Assembly: GCF_001649575.2 (NCBI RefSeq)
Contig: NC_051444.1
Coordinates: forward strand, 19,251,187 to 19,315,186
DNA: 64,000 nt
Direction: 5' to 3'
Origin: Kryptolebias marmoratus
Taxonomy: Eukaryota; Chordata; Actinopteri; Cyprinodontiformes; Rivulidae
The translations under genes and the position numbers were made by a program. Of the stretch, positions 23,140 to 34,999 are shown one piece after another. The stretch's first letter is position 1. The number at the start of each line of letters is the position of its first letter. The notes under the pieces were generated by a model. It made no database searches. It worked only from the letters and a program-made list of their open reading frames with translations, and was not told the DNA's origin.

Positions 23140-26084
23140 TGGAAACATAAAACTTGAATGACTCTTAATTTTCTTTTAAAGCAAGACAGAGCTTCTGGTC
23201 ATTAAATCTGAGCCAATTAGCAACAAACTGTAGTCATCCACTTACTATGGATGGTACTAACTTGGCCTTCAGTAATCATGAAAAAATCCTCGTTTTTTTG
23301 TTTTTTAACAGAATATGTACTTCCACACATTTTAAAAGGTTCTGAATACTTACTGATCAACTCCAAACATGAATTTTAGTTTTAGTTTTTTAGGAGTGTA
23401 CAATTGGAAGTGCCAACCAGTTTCCATCAGATTCATCACTGCATCGCTCTGATGCTCTCCTAAACTGGTTTATGAGCTTTTACAGTCTGATTTTTCCTGA
23501 TGAATCTTGTGCTGGTACTAGTTTCATAGGTTGGGTGTTACAAGAGCTTAAATACAGGTATTTCTGCATGAAGAACTTAGGTTTGTCCTAAGTGTTTATT
23601 CATAGTTGTCAACATAAAAAAATGCAGATTATTGTTTTTAGAATAAGCCATGCTTAGTTCATATTTCAACCATGTTCATTTAACAAAAACTACAAGCCAC
23701 TCATTACTGCAGTTATTTGAACGTGTTCATGTTGAACAGTTTGAATGATGACTGTTGGGCAGGTAAGACCACTGCACAAGGCAACTACCAGCATAAAAAA
23801 CGCAAGGTTACAAACAAACAAATAGGAACTGAAAATTGGATTTTGTGTGACTAAAGTGATAAGTACACTGATCTGGTGAAGAGTAGAGTAAAGCCTGAAG
23901 ATGATTGTGGTAATGGGGAGATGAGAAACAGCAAGCCAGGTAAGCTGCTATGAATCAGAAAGCCACGCCTGCAGGGACATATAGAGAGACAGACAAGGGA
24001 ATTATGAAACTCAAACACACAGTGAATAAAAAGAAGGGAAAACAAGAGGAGAGGCAAACTCTGCCACCAGCTGGGATTGTGACATTTTCTAACCCACCTA
24101 GTATATTTGTATGGTACAAATTATAAGCATGCAATTGAAAGGACACACAATATGTATCCTGCAGTGTAATACAGTATACACACTGCTCTAAACCCAGTGA
24201 TGTTAACTAAGTGCCAATGCAGATAAATTTTCTGAGACACAGCTCTGGGATCTCCTTGGAGATGAGAATAGCCATTATTACTGCCAGGCCGATAGTGAAG
24301 AAACATATGCACAGATTCAAGACCAGCTAATTATCAGCTCTCAGTGTAATTAAGGCTTGTAGATGAGCAAACATAATTAGTAAGCATTATGCAGACCTAA
24401 TGGGTAAAATGAACAGGTGAACATGTTTCCAGTCCTTTGTTTATTATCTAAGGGTGTACTATAATGAGGAAGGAGAATAAAAGTTGATTAGTTATGACCT
24501 AAATGTGTCCTGATATTGCTTTGATACAGAACAGAAAATGGCATGTAGCTGCAGCACTGGAATTTCTGCTTGATTATTGACTAATCAAAATCCGTTTGGG
24601 CCTTGTTTGACTGAGAGAGCTCTTGATGTGTCACGATTGAAATTGACAGACAGAATTGTCACACTTCATCTCACTCTCAGCGGGCACAACACTGTACGTT
24701 AAAAGATTTATGTGACACCAAGGTAATGCCGATACTAGAGTACAGCATATAAGCAACCAAAATGTAACTAACAATGCTGTGCGTTACTGGCCTTAAGGGG
24801 GGAAAAAGAAATCATTGATCATGGTTAAGCATTGGTGCTGTAGGTTGTTTATGATGAGACATAGGTGAGCTGGGAAGCATTTCAGCTGCCGTGGACGACC
24901 TCATAATTAGGCACCTGTCATCACTGAATGAAATAGTTGTCCCAACGGCAGCAGCAGCCTTGTCCTACATGACATGTGCTAAAATACTACAGGTGTAAAT
25001 CTTACAGTGCATTACAAAAAGTGTTCCCTGTTTGTGTGTATGATGTTGTTTGTGGAAATGGAACTTGAGATTGCAGGCAGCCTGGCAACCAGTGCAGAGA
25101 ACATAATAGTATCCCTCCCAAAGAAAGTTGGGTACTTTGAAAACAAGTCCTAATTAAGGCAGTTTAGCAGTTATCTTAAATAAGTGCGTTTGTGTCCTTG
25201 CTCATTTCCCTGATGAGTATAAGATGCTGTGTTGTGGGCAGGGATGGAATGGGGCTTAATTTGTCGTGAAGAATCCATTTCTCCCTGGGTGCCCTAATCA
25301 AAAGTGAGATCAAAAGATTAGTTAATATTCAGCCACATTTATTAAACACAATACCAATTGTGAGCAAATGGCATATTTAGACAGAAACCTTGGGCACTGG
25401 CTGCAGCTGATAATCTCCATTAAAATGTTCCAATATCACATAGGCACCACTCGGAGTCTTGCTGGGACTAGAACAATATTTATTCCTACTCTGTTGGAAA
25501 TCTAATTCTGTCTTAACAGATCTGTCAGATCTTGTTTAGGTAATGGCCTGTGCCATGGTGGGAGTTTAATGGTTAAGATTTGAACCTCCTGCCAGGATTT
25601 GAAAACAAAAAGAGTCTTGATTATGACAGCCAGTTTGGAGAATCAATGCTGTTATGAGCAGCTGAGTCGACCTTGCAGTACCACTGAAACAAAAAGTCCT
25701 TTCCACACTTGCTGCTGGAACTATTTTGGGAAAGACACTGCAAATGTTACGGGTCAAAGCTGAACAAGATATACAGTTCATTACTGTAGAGCTGATTTGC
25801 CTTGAGGGTCAAAGTATCTATCTGTTTTCTGGTCACATATTCAATATAAGGTTTTCTTTGCTGTGTCAGCACCTTCAAACAGCACACAGCCCTGCCGCCC
25901 AGGAAACACATTAGGACTGTTTTGGTCAAATCTTCATGGAGCAAAAACAAACCTGCAGTTTTAAGACAAAAGGAGCTACAAGCTACATGTTTAATTAAAA
26001 AGCTACATATTCTCTCTAGCAGTGAAACAGTGTGATTTGTTTAAAGACTGGTGATTCAAACACTGATGCACATGACTGATTTTA
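23140..26084. other. Low-copy DNA with enhancer-like blocks, no gene
   Basis: No repeat family recognised except short low-complexity runs. The part at 24300-24990 is described separately. The open frame at 25747-25950 (minus) and its overlapping plus frame have no motif. Confidence 0.4.
24300..24990. promoter_or_regulatory. Conserved-non-coding-like block with homeodomain cores
   Basis: The block holds closely spaced homeodomain cores: CAGCTAATTATCAGC and GTAATTAAGG near 24325-24355, CATAATTAGTAAGCATTATG near 24370-24390, and CATAATTAGG near 24902, plus an E-box CAGCTG (24893-24898) beside it. The text is complex and repeat-free. This is what developmental enhancers look like, but conservation was not tested. 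Confidence 0.3.
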
Positions 26085-26099
26085 TGTATAGTTAATATC

Positions 26100-26481
26100 C
26101 ATCCATCCATCCATTTTCTTTAACCGCTTCTCCATTCCGGGTCGCGGGTAGCTGGTGCCTATCCCCAGCAGTCACTGTTCGAGAGGCGGGGGACACCCTA
26201 GACAGGTCGCAAGTCCACCACAGGGCCACATATAGATGAACGAGACAAACAACCATTCACACTGTCACTCACACCTAGGGACAATTTTAGAGTCATCAAT
26301 TAACCTAACATGTATGTTTTTTTTGGTCTGTGGGAGGAAACCGGAGTACCCGGAGTAAACCCACGTGTGCACAGAGAGAACATGCAAACTCCACCCAGAA
26401 AGGCCTCAGGCCGGGAAGCAAACCTGCAACCTTCTTGCTGGGAGGCAACAGCTCTAACCACTATGCCACTGTGCCACTCCC
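26100..26481 (-). mobile_element. Full-length tRNA-derived SINE with 15-bp target duplication
   Basis: A perfect 15-bp duplication, TGTATAGTTAATATC, flanks the element (26085-26099 and 26482-26496). On the minus strand it begins with a tRNA-like head: A-box-like TGGCATAGTGG (complement of 26458-26468) and B-box-like GGTTTGCTTCC (complement of 26414-26424). A SINE body follows (GGAGTTTGCATGTTCTC, GGTTAATTGATGACTC, AGGTGTGAGTGACAG, CTGTGGTGGACTTGCGACC), ending GGTTAAAGAAAATGGATGGATGG. The ATGG-rich tail resembles L2/Maui-type LINE ends, which would supply mobilisation. The perfect duplication indicates a relatively young insertion. Confidence 0.9.
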
Positions 26482-26967
26482 TGTATAGTTAATATCTGTT
26501 TGTTAACTAGCAAATGAAAAAAGAAAAAAAGAAAGGAAACCAGAGGACCAAATGTATTTGTAATTTCCCCTCACATAGTCCAGCCTGCACCATAAACCAA
26601 GTACTGACATTTGGAAATGAAAATCATCACATGATTAAATAATAAATCTATCAGTTTTAACCCCTGCTGATAGAATTGCAGTGTGGCAGCTGTGCAAGCT
26701 GCCATAACCTTACAGTTTACACCAATTGGTTTTGTCACAAGAAAAACAAAAAGAAAGATAAGTGCAAACACACTCAAAAGCTCAAAATCAGCTTTGCCCG
26801 AATTTTCATAATATAGTCTCTAGTTTGGTTTTTCTTTTACTGTTTTAAATGCTTCAATTAAATGACAATTTATTCTCTCAAAACGTTTTAAATATCATGT
26901 GTGGGCATGTTTCATTTTGTAATTGCATAATAAATTATGAGGCTTTTTATTTATTTTAGGAGCTTGT

Positions 26968-27535
26968 TGTCACAGCTCCATCTGTTCCTGCCACGCCTCT
27001 TGCCACAGCCACTTAACTTTCCACAGTTCCACAGTCCAAGCCACACCCATGTTGCCATGCCCACACAATCACCTTCATCTGCTTCACCTGTTCCTGTCAC
27101 TATAAAGACCCACAGCTCCCAGATCACAGTGCCAGATTATTGAAAGCCTTGTTGCAAGTAAATGTCCAGCGTACTACTCTCATTCATGCCTGATCTCGAC
27201 CCTTGCCTGTTCCATGACCACCGTCTCTTGTCTGCTCCCTGCCTGATACTTCTCTGGACTCTGATCTCTCGTTACCGACCTTGCCTCGCCCATCTGGACC
27301 TAGCCCTTTGGANCTCACGCCTGGATTTGGATTTTCCCTCTCGTCTCAGCCCCTTTCAGACTAGCCAGTCTGCAACACTAAACCAAGTTGGAGTGGACTT
27401 ACCAGTTCCGGTCCCGTCACTAGCCGATCACGTGAGTGAGACGATCAGAGACTTTGAGCCTGCTTCCAGCTTCCTGGCAATAAAATCCTTAAAACTTTGT
27501 TGTGAGTTTGAGTTCTGCCAAGCCTCGCCTTGTCA
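26968..27535 (+). mobile_element. Solo LTR, Gypsy-like, with 5-bp target duplication CTTGT
   Basis: The element begins TGTCACAGCTCC, ends CTTGTCA, and is flanked by CTTGT on both sides (26963-26967 and 27536-27540). Inside are a TATA box in CACTATAAAGACC near 27099 and a poly(A) signal GGCAATAAAATCC near 27476, in correct order for U3-R-U5. The CT-rich text between them matches, from recall, Gypsy-type LTRs common in fish. There is no internal region or second LTR. One undetermined base lies at 27313. The plus open frame across it (27162-27599) is not a gene. Confidence 0.85.
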
Positions 27536-27603
27536 CTTGTTTGAAAAAAAAATCCTGTTTTCCCTTGTACAATGCAGAAACAATGCCCTCCTTCTGTAAA
27601 AAA

Positions 27604-27748
27604 GAAATCTAGTAACTTTTGGTCGAAGTAAAGTTTTAGTGACAGGCAGGTTTTTACACAAGTAACTTTACTTTTACTTGGGTAAAATTTCAGCCAAGTA
27701 ACTATACCTTTTTTATTTGAGTGTTTTTAGTACTCTTTCTACTTCTGT
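27604..27748. mobile_element. hAT-like terminal fragment
   Basis: AAGTAACTTTACTTTTACTTGGGTAAAATTTC and the end TAGTACTCTTTCTACTTCTG resemble the termini of fish hAT elements (reverse complement CAGxxGTxGAAAGAGTACT). Only one end is present. It abuts the solo LTR. Confidence 0.45.
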
Positions 27749-27792
27749 TGTTTAATTCAGGGATCAGTACTTTCTTCTTACTTTACCTTGTT

Positions 27793-27866
27793 GTTTGTGC
27801 CGTGAAGAACAGGTTTACAGATGAGGTCAGGTAAGTCTTTGTTAACCTGTTCTTCATGATACAAAC
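27793..27866. repeat. Long-stem hairpin
   Basis: Arms at 27793-27818 and 27841-27866 are complementary at 22 of 26 positions, separated by a 22-base loop. The size resembles a microRNA precursor, but its setting in a transposon island makes a palindromic transposon relic more likely. Confidence 0.6.
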
Positions 27867-27867
27867 A

Positions 27868-27990
27868 GAACTCTACTCCAAGCTCCCCTCAGATGATAAA
27901 GCTCCTCACTCCTCAAAACTGAGTCTGGCCACCCTACGAGGGAAGCCCATTTGAGACGGTTGTATCTGGCATTAGATACAAGATAGAAAA
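27868..27990 (-). mobile_element. LINE fragment, same family as 57960-58495
   Basis: On the minus strand, AAATGGGCTTCCCTCGTAGGGTGGCCAGACTCAG...GAGGAGCTTTATCATCTGAGGGGAGC aligns with 58165-58240 (CTCTGTAGACTGGCTGTGCTCAG...GAGAAGCTCCGTCATCTAAGGGGAAG). It is a short, frame-broken piece of the C-terminal part. Confidence 0.55.
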
Positions 27991-28049
27991 CATGACAAGT
28001 AGACCACTGAAGCTGCTATGAAAAAAAAAAAAAAAGCTGTGCAAATGAG

Positions 28050-28541
28050 AGAGGAAGAAGAAATGACAAGAAGGATGGAGTGGATGAAGTGTCGGGGTGA
28101 TTTGCAAAAGAAGGCTGCAAAAGTGAAAAGGAAGGAATACAAGACAGTGAGACCTACTATGATGTAGGGTTTGAATACAGCGTCACTAACAAGAAGACAG
28201 GAGGCAGAGCTGGATGTAGCAGAACTGAATATGTTAGGATTGATTGGGAATGAAAATAGAGAGGATTAGAAATGAGTACATCCGATAGACAGCTCAGGAT
28301 GAGCAATTTGGAGACAAGGTTAAAGATAGTTTTAACATGGGCAGTTACAGGATGGTAGATGTATTTAAACAAAAAAAAAACAAACAATGTAGAATATGAA
28401 GCTGCCAGGGAAGTGAAAAAAGGAGGATATATGCAGAGAATTGATCTGTCAGAGGAGGAGGCAGGGATAGGTTGAGATGGAGGCAGATGATCTGTTGTGG
28501 CGACCCAAGAGAGAACAGCTGAAAGAAGAGAAAAAAAACAT
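28050..28541 (+). mobile_element. RTE-like LINE 3' end
   Basis: Recognisable in order: AGACAGGAGGCAGAGCTGG (28197 on), GATTAGAAATGAGTACATC (encoding IRNEYI), TTTGGAGACAAGGTTAAAGA (FGDKV), GAGCTGCCAGG-like text, then GAGGAGGCAGGGATAGGTTGAGATGGAGGCAGATGATCTG and TGTGGCGACCCAAGAGAGAACAGCTGAAAGAAGAG. This is, from recall, the C-terminus and 3' end of a common RTE-type fish LINE, whose natural tail is GAAGAA-like. The coding frame is broken by stops and indels. Confidence 0.75.
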
Positions 28542-28544
28542 CAG

Positions 28545-31500
28545 TAAACACAAAGCAGTTTGGTTGGTCATGAAGCCAAACAAGAGTACTGAATAATTTG
28601 AAAGTAAACGGGCTTGTGAAGACTTCAGACTCTGTATCACACCACAATAATAAACTTGACCTTTCAGGCCAAAAATCATTCAGACAGATGATTTTAGCAA
28701 TGGATAACAAAAGGTTGAGGTCTGAGAGGACAACCCCTAAAGATTTACAGTAAAAATTTGGGCAGTAGAAGGTGAATAGCTCAATTGTTACAGTATATGA
28801 TTTTGGCCAGTTACATGTAAAACCACACAGGTGTATATAACCATATTGACTGCTTCTGAAAATGAAAATAAACTGCATGCGAGATAACAACATCACTGTC
28901 AAATCCCAGAAGAAACATGGATTTAGGTCTGCAAGTTTCACTTTTTGCCTCTTTTTTTCTTGTTAGTAGGTGGAGTTTTGCACTACTGTGAACAGAGTCC
29001 TTTGTTCATTTTTTTTGTTTTCTTTTATTTCACTGCACTGCATTATTACATGTAAGCTTCAAATGTTAGCCCTTCTTTCTTTGTACAGCAATATTGTATG
29101 AACAAACACAAAGTAAATTTAATTTAAATGCCTTTTTGGGTATAGTTTTGACATTCTCAGTCTGTAACAATGAGCTGTACCAACAGAATGTACCATGTTC
29201 CTGTATAAAGATTGTTAAGTTATATTTATTAACTTTTCTAGTAAACTATCATTGTTAATGTAGAGGACTGTGAGGTTTTGTTACGTAGGTAATATTGTAT
29301 GCATATGCATACAAACGTCATCGTATTGATGGATCTACCTTCATCCACCTCGTTCATACTGAGAAAGCCTTCTTGACACCACCACCAGCTTCATCTACCT
29401 GCTGTGGACAGAACCCCTGTGGGTGGTTAACACTCTCATTTACTGACTCCCCAGCTCCTAATGTGGCTCCCCTGTGCGACTAACCACTAAGGCTGCCCTG
29501 TGTACATTATTAAACCCAGGACCACATATTTAATACCCCTTCCTGACTTATTCTTCCACATTTTTCTCAGTCTAATTTTGTCTTCTATTTTCCCCCTTCT
29601 CCACAGCAGATTCATACTCAATGGGAATACTTCTTCTTTGCTGTATCAATCTTCTTGCTTTTTGTCATGATTTCTTATTCGTATGTGGGGGAATTGTTTC
29701 CAAAAGTTTTGTTGCTCACATTTCCACTTAGCTCCTTCCTCCTAAGTACCAGTCTTCACTGGAATAGAGTATAAAAGGGCCCTGTGGAGGAAAAAAAACA
29801 AACTGTATTGCCTTAAAGGAGTCTTGCTGAAAGCTGCAGCAGAGCTAACCAAAGCCTGGCTGCTTCTGATAAAACAGCAGTTCAATTGCCTTGTTCTCTG
29901 AATTTTGCTTAAAACAGAAGCACCAGTGTCAGACAAAAAAAGACCAGCCACACTCAAAAAATACCTTCTTTCTTGGGCAATTTTTATCATGAAAACTGCA
30001 AATAATGTTCCATTTGGACCTAAATTTGGTTCACACGTGCACTGCCTATATTCATTGTATAGGCAACATCTATTTAGCTCTTGGTTGTGGGATCCTTAAA
30101 TGGCAAACAGTGGTCTGGATCTGGACCCAGATTAAATTTTACCTGGACCCTGATAGGCTGATAAATTCAACAATATATATATACATTTTTTATGTTTTCT
30201 TAAAATTACAATAATTCATTTTAAACAGCCCAACTTTTCTAGCTTTTTTCAGTATTATCTATCTATATTATGTATCTTTCTGTGCTCTGCCTTGTCTCCA
30301 TCTGCAGACAAAAGCCACCCCATGGAGAGATTCAAGTCTGAGAAAATATAGTGAGTAAAAGAAATCAGCAAGGGTTGTCACTAAGAGAGAAAAGTTGAGA
30401 GAGTCAACAGAAGTTTTTTATTAAAACTGGACAGACTCTTTATGTGTTATCGTTTCTGTGGAAATTTTAAACCAGTTTATCTCATATGTTCAGAAAAAGT
30501 GAATATTATTAAAATCTGCATGGTAAAGAATTATTTCAATATTCGACACAAATGATCCGAGCAATGACATCCACTATCCTATTTTCATAATTCCGAGGTT
30601 CACCTAAAGAAATTTAAGTGTATATACAGTATATGCGTTTTAAAAAATTATATAGAATTAATATACATTTCTTTAGGTGGTCCTCCTTGAAAATTAATTA
30701 AAGATCACTGGTCAAGTGCATCCTGCTTCGAGAAGCAACAATGGAAAAGTTATTCATGAATTGCATTAGCATAATGTTTTATTTAGACAAAAGACAGATT
30801 TGCTTTGACAAACATCTCAAGACTTCTACGTCCATGTGCAAAAAAGAAAATAAAAAAAAGATTCAGGAAACTTACCCACCATTTATTTTTATTTAATCTC
30901 TACCTGCAGTAAAATAAATAAATAAATACAATTTGGATTGTTCATTTGCAAGTGATCACTTGTAAGCTAGCATAAATAAATAATTTAAATGCTAATATTA
31001 TGAGCAGATGTACGGTAAGTGGTGTTAAATGGTTGGGCTAACAATGAACATTATAAAACCCTATTGCTTATATTTCTACAACAAAAGCATCATATCTGAG
31101 ATTAAAAAAAGACTTAAAAACATCTTTATGTCCCTTTTTACTACAATGACATTATCAACCAGAGAGGCAAAAAGTCTGAAAATGTTCACCTCTGGACGGA
31201 ACTACAATACATGCACTAACTGTGATTATCACAACTGCTTTGAACACATTGCATCAAACCTCTTGACACAATCAAATGAAAACAAGTTTCAAACCACTGT
31301 AAAATAAACAAAAATGGAAAGCTGTGCATGCCTTATGAAAAGAAGCTAACACTCAACTTTTCTGGGATGGAAAAAAAAAAGAAGTTATTCCCATCTCAGT
31401 GAAATCAGGCGATTTCTGGATGAACTCTTGCTCAGTAAACAACTCAGCCAGTCCTGTTCCAGGTTACTTCTGACAAAAAAAAAAAGACTTGATCCTCTTT

Positions 31501-32985
31501 AGTTGACTGAAAACGACCCTATAATTATATATAAGATGTTGTAGTGGTATGCAGTTCCACAAGCTCACCTTTCAGTTTTTTTTTCCTGCAGATTATTGGA
31601 TGGGAAACGTACCACACTGTTGGTTTCATGAAGAGGACGAGCTAAGTAAAACACAAGCTACAATTTTCCTCTGAATATTGTCTGGCTGGTTGTTTGTGTC
31701 CCTAGCTTTTTCACTCCCAGTTTTTCTTTCGGAAACAGTACCAACATTGGATGAGAAGTAAAGAATGCAACATAAGTATGGTAATTCTCGCCACTGCTAC
31801 ATGTCTCTGTCTGCAGTCTGCAAAAACAATTGGAGAGAGTACGTTATCCTTCTGGCTGAAGGCTTTGGCCTTTGGGTTGAACAGAATTAGCCAGGCAACT
31901 TTTCTTAACCATAACATACACATTGATTACATTGCTCAGCTCAGAAAAATCTACTTTGGAAGTCAATGTAAGCAAGACATCCAAACATTTGGAACACCTA
32001 CATATAGTTTGGGTAGCCTCATATTTACTGTAAAATAACAATCAAATGACCCATCAGCTAGTAGATTAAAAAAGGCATTTTTTTACCTTCAGTGCTCTGA
32101 AGCACCAGATGCAAAAGTCATTCTGAAAATAAAAAAATAAAAAAGTCAACAGCTTTATGTTGTTTATTTTTTTACAGCAGCAGTCACATGACTGAATGGT
32201 GAACTCAACCATGTATTATTTGATAATAACCTAATTCTGTAGTATATCTCTTTATACCTAACTTAGATATTTGTATTTTGAAATGTAACCATTTTTTTTC
32301 TCACACATTTTAGAAGTGCGTGTTTTGTTTTGTTTTTCTTTTATAGATGTAACTCTTTTTTTGTTTGTTTTATTTAATTTTTTTTCAGTGACGACCGAGA
32401 AACAGAGACAGAACAGCTTTAAAAATGTTGAATCATATACGACAGCTCATACTGAGACTCTGCTCTATAATGTGGCAGTCCACAGAATATATCCTGCGTT
32501 TCCTCCTACCTGATTGCAGGTAATTTAATAATTTTGTATTTTATTAAAGAAAGATGATGGCATTTCACAGTTTTTCTATATAACATATTTAAAGCAATAA
32601 CACTGCTGTCATTTTGAAACTTTTGAGTCTTTATTGAGAAACTTCTATGATCTTTGCTGTAGAGAAATGTTGCCATGACACATTCTGGAATAAAGCTGTG
32701 TTTTTAAACAGACAGATTTCAGAGTGAATAAAGGTGATAAATTGTATTTCTTTGAATACTTTGGATTATTTATACTTAATTGTCATTGTTTGTCAGCATT
32801 ACATTTTTTTCTTTTTACATTTACAGTAGTGTGGCTAGAGTATATGGGGGAAGCATGATTCATATCATATACAATGAGGATGACAGACAATATTGTGATA
32901 TTTTGGTGTTTAACACCAGTCTAAACTTTATTGGACAGTGTCAAAGACAAAGCCACTGTTGAAGAAAACTTATATTAAATCTAGA
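28545..32985. other. Low-copy DNA, no gene recognised
   Basis: AT-rich. The 198-codon minus frame at 28345-28941 overlaps the LINE 3' end, is rich in Phe and Leu from AT composition, and is not believable. A TATAAAAGGG at about 29769 stands alone. The inverted repeat at 30596-30684 is listed separately. Confidence 0.4.
30596..30684. repeat. Short inverted repeat, possible mini-MITE
   Basis: AGGTTCACCTAAAGAAAT (30596-30613) and ATTTCTTTAGGTGGTCCT (30667-30684) are complementary at 16 of 18 positions, with a 53-base AT-rich centre. No clear target duplication was seen. Confidence 0.5.
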
Positions 32986-32989
32986 CAAA

Positions 32990-33275
32990 CTGTAGTCAAG
33001 ATGAAAAACTCAGTCTCTCCTATCTCACCTGCAGAAGCTTGGAACTCATTCAGAGAGCTCCCAGGTGCCTAAGTGGCCTCTTTTACTCTTCTCCTTCTTG
33101 TCACTTAGTTTGTGAGGATCACCTACTCGTAGTATATTTACACATATCCCCTATTCCTTACATTTCTTGATGATGGATCTAACAGAACACCTGTGGATGT
33201 TTGTTGCCTTGAAAATCTTTTTCTATCTATCCCCAAAATTGTACTTTACAGTAATCTTTTCTCAGTGTTGAATTA
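32990..33275 (-). pseudogene. Tc1-family transposase N-terminal fragment
   Basis: On the minus strand one frame gives KKIFKATNIHRCSVRSIIKK then CKE (around 33225-33157), which aligns with the second helix-turn-helix region of Tc1-like transposases (KKISKxLNIPRSTVxSIIKKWKE). A shifted frame then gives DPHKLSDKK (the RPxKLSDR hinge) and a KEAT-like stretch. In-frame stops and a frameshift inactivate it. No inverted ends or DDE catalytic domain lie nearby, so it is an isolated relic of the DNA-binding half. Confidence 0.65.
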
Positions 33276-33279
33276 GGAC

Positions 33280-34594
33280 AGTCATTTGAACGGGGCTGAA
33301 TATTTCAGCAATCACTTATTTATTTAAGTGGTATTCCTCTGTAGAAATTTGATTTTACTTTGACATTGAAGTTTTTTTTTTTGTTTTTTTTTTTAAGAAA
33401 ATTTAGATTGACCATAGATTAACCAGACTGACAGCAATAAAAGCATAAAAGACATCCATGACTACTGTTTATAGGCACTATATTTAGCAATATATTGAGT
33501 TGTTATTATTTACTTGTGTGATAGAAGAAGTCTAAACAAGTTTGTTTAATGATTGAGTGTCTATACTAATATTGAATAAAATTCAGTCAAAATGGGAAAT
33601 TTTAGCAAATCTAGTCCAAAACTAGATTTATAAGTGACATAGGCTTCTACATTTAGCAGAGATTAGCAAGAACAGCTATTCACTGCTCATGCAAGGGCTC
33701 AAACACGAGACCTCTGCATTGCAAGTACTCAAGTTTAAATGGTGTCATGCAATACAGTACCATTAGAGCGTCTACAGTTGTACGTGGTGAAGATCAAGTT
33801 GGGATTTCTAATTCAGCCTAAAAATTGTCTTACTGTTTTACAGGTTCAACTCATTTTTTATTTTTTTTTGTTGGCAGAACACAGTCTAAGGTTAGATGTT
33901 TCTATTAGGGTAAATAAAATGATGTATTGTTTTGCCTTTTCTTTTGCCAATAAAAAAAAGCATAAATACATATAAATATATTTTCCTTTGAATTGCTAAG
34001 CTGCTGTTTGCTATTTCAACTAAACTGAAGGAGTGCTTTCCACCTGAATGAAGTGAATGGCTGTTTTTGTTTTCTTTTTAATTGATGACATTCAGGAACT
34101 GAAATGTTTTAAGAGATTCTTTCCACAAATTAAAATTTTCAAGGTTGTTTTCAGGTAGTTTCAAGGTAGTTTTTAGTTGTTGTGCTCTCTGGCATTTTTG
34201 CAAGATTGTGTACTTCTTATATGGTTTTGGATGTTCCTATGTTGTATTAATAAAGGTCCACATTTGAAACTGTCTGAGCTAAATAGGGCCTAAATGTAGC
34301 TGGGCTCTTCAGGGCCAAATGAGGCTTATGAATAGACTAATTATTGAAACAATGTCTATTGTACAGTAGGTCTTTAACCAGTAAGCTCACATTACTTATA
34401 CTGCTGAGTTTTTACTTAATCAAAGTCTCATCATGTGAAAACAAAATTGGAAACTAACTGTTTGCAGTTAGTAATTTACTTATATATTCACTATGAATTC
34501 AGTGTCATTGTTGCTAAAAATGCAATGCATCAAAACTAACCATTTTTCTTGTATTTGGCACAATATATCTATTGTGTTTTGTATTTTAACTAAA
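33280..34594. other. No feature recognised
   Basis: AT-rich with short poly-T runs near 33370. The open frames at 33739-33975 and 34493-34705 have no motif, and the second runs into the SINE. Confidence 0.4.
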
Positions 34595-34608
34595 TGTACA
34601 CCTAAATC

Positions 34609-34981
34609 CTTCCATCCATTTTTTTACCCACTTCTCCATTCCAAATCATGGGGAGCTGGTGTCTATCCCCAGCAGTCCCTGTGCGAGAGGCGGGAGACAC
34701 CATAGACAGGTCGCAAGTCTATCGCAGGGCCCAATAGAGACAAATGAGACAAACAACCATTCTCACTCTCACTCACACCTAGGGACAATTTAAGAGTTAC
34801 CAATTAACCTAACGTGCATGTTTTTGGTCTGAGGGGGGAAACCGGAGTACCCGGAGTAAACCCACGTGTGCACAGGGAGAACATGCAAACTCCACCCAGA
34901 AAGGCCTCAGGTAGGAAAACAATCCTGCAACCTTCTTGCTGGGAGGCAACAGCTCTAACCACTACGCTGATGTGCCACCCC
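34609..34981 (-). mobile_element. Full-length tRNA-derived SINE with 14-bp target duplication
   Basis: It is flanked by TGTACACCTAAATC (34595-34608) and TGTACATCTAAATC (34982-34995), one mismatch in 14. It belongs to the same subfamily as 26100-26481, sharing the diagnostic CACGTGTGCACAG, the CCACCCAGAAAGGCCTCAGG stretch and the CTTGCTGGGAGGCAACAGC head. The tail is a short CCATCC-type run. Confidence 0.9.
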
Positions 34982-34999
34982 TGTACATCTAAATCAAAC

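Noticed and set aside
27162..27599. 145-codon plus-strand frame
   Set aside because: It lies within the solo LTR, between its TATA box and beyond its poly(A) signal, and carries an undetermined codon.
28345..28941. 198-codon minus-strand frame
   Set aside because: It reads antisense through the RTE-like LINE 3' end and AT-rich DNA. It is Phe/Leu/Cys-rich with no domain.
29665..29937. Solo LTR or promoter around TATAAAAGGG at about 29769
   Set aside because: TGTC...GACA ends can be drawn, but the flanks (CTTTT and AAAAA) do not match and no AATAAA follows.
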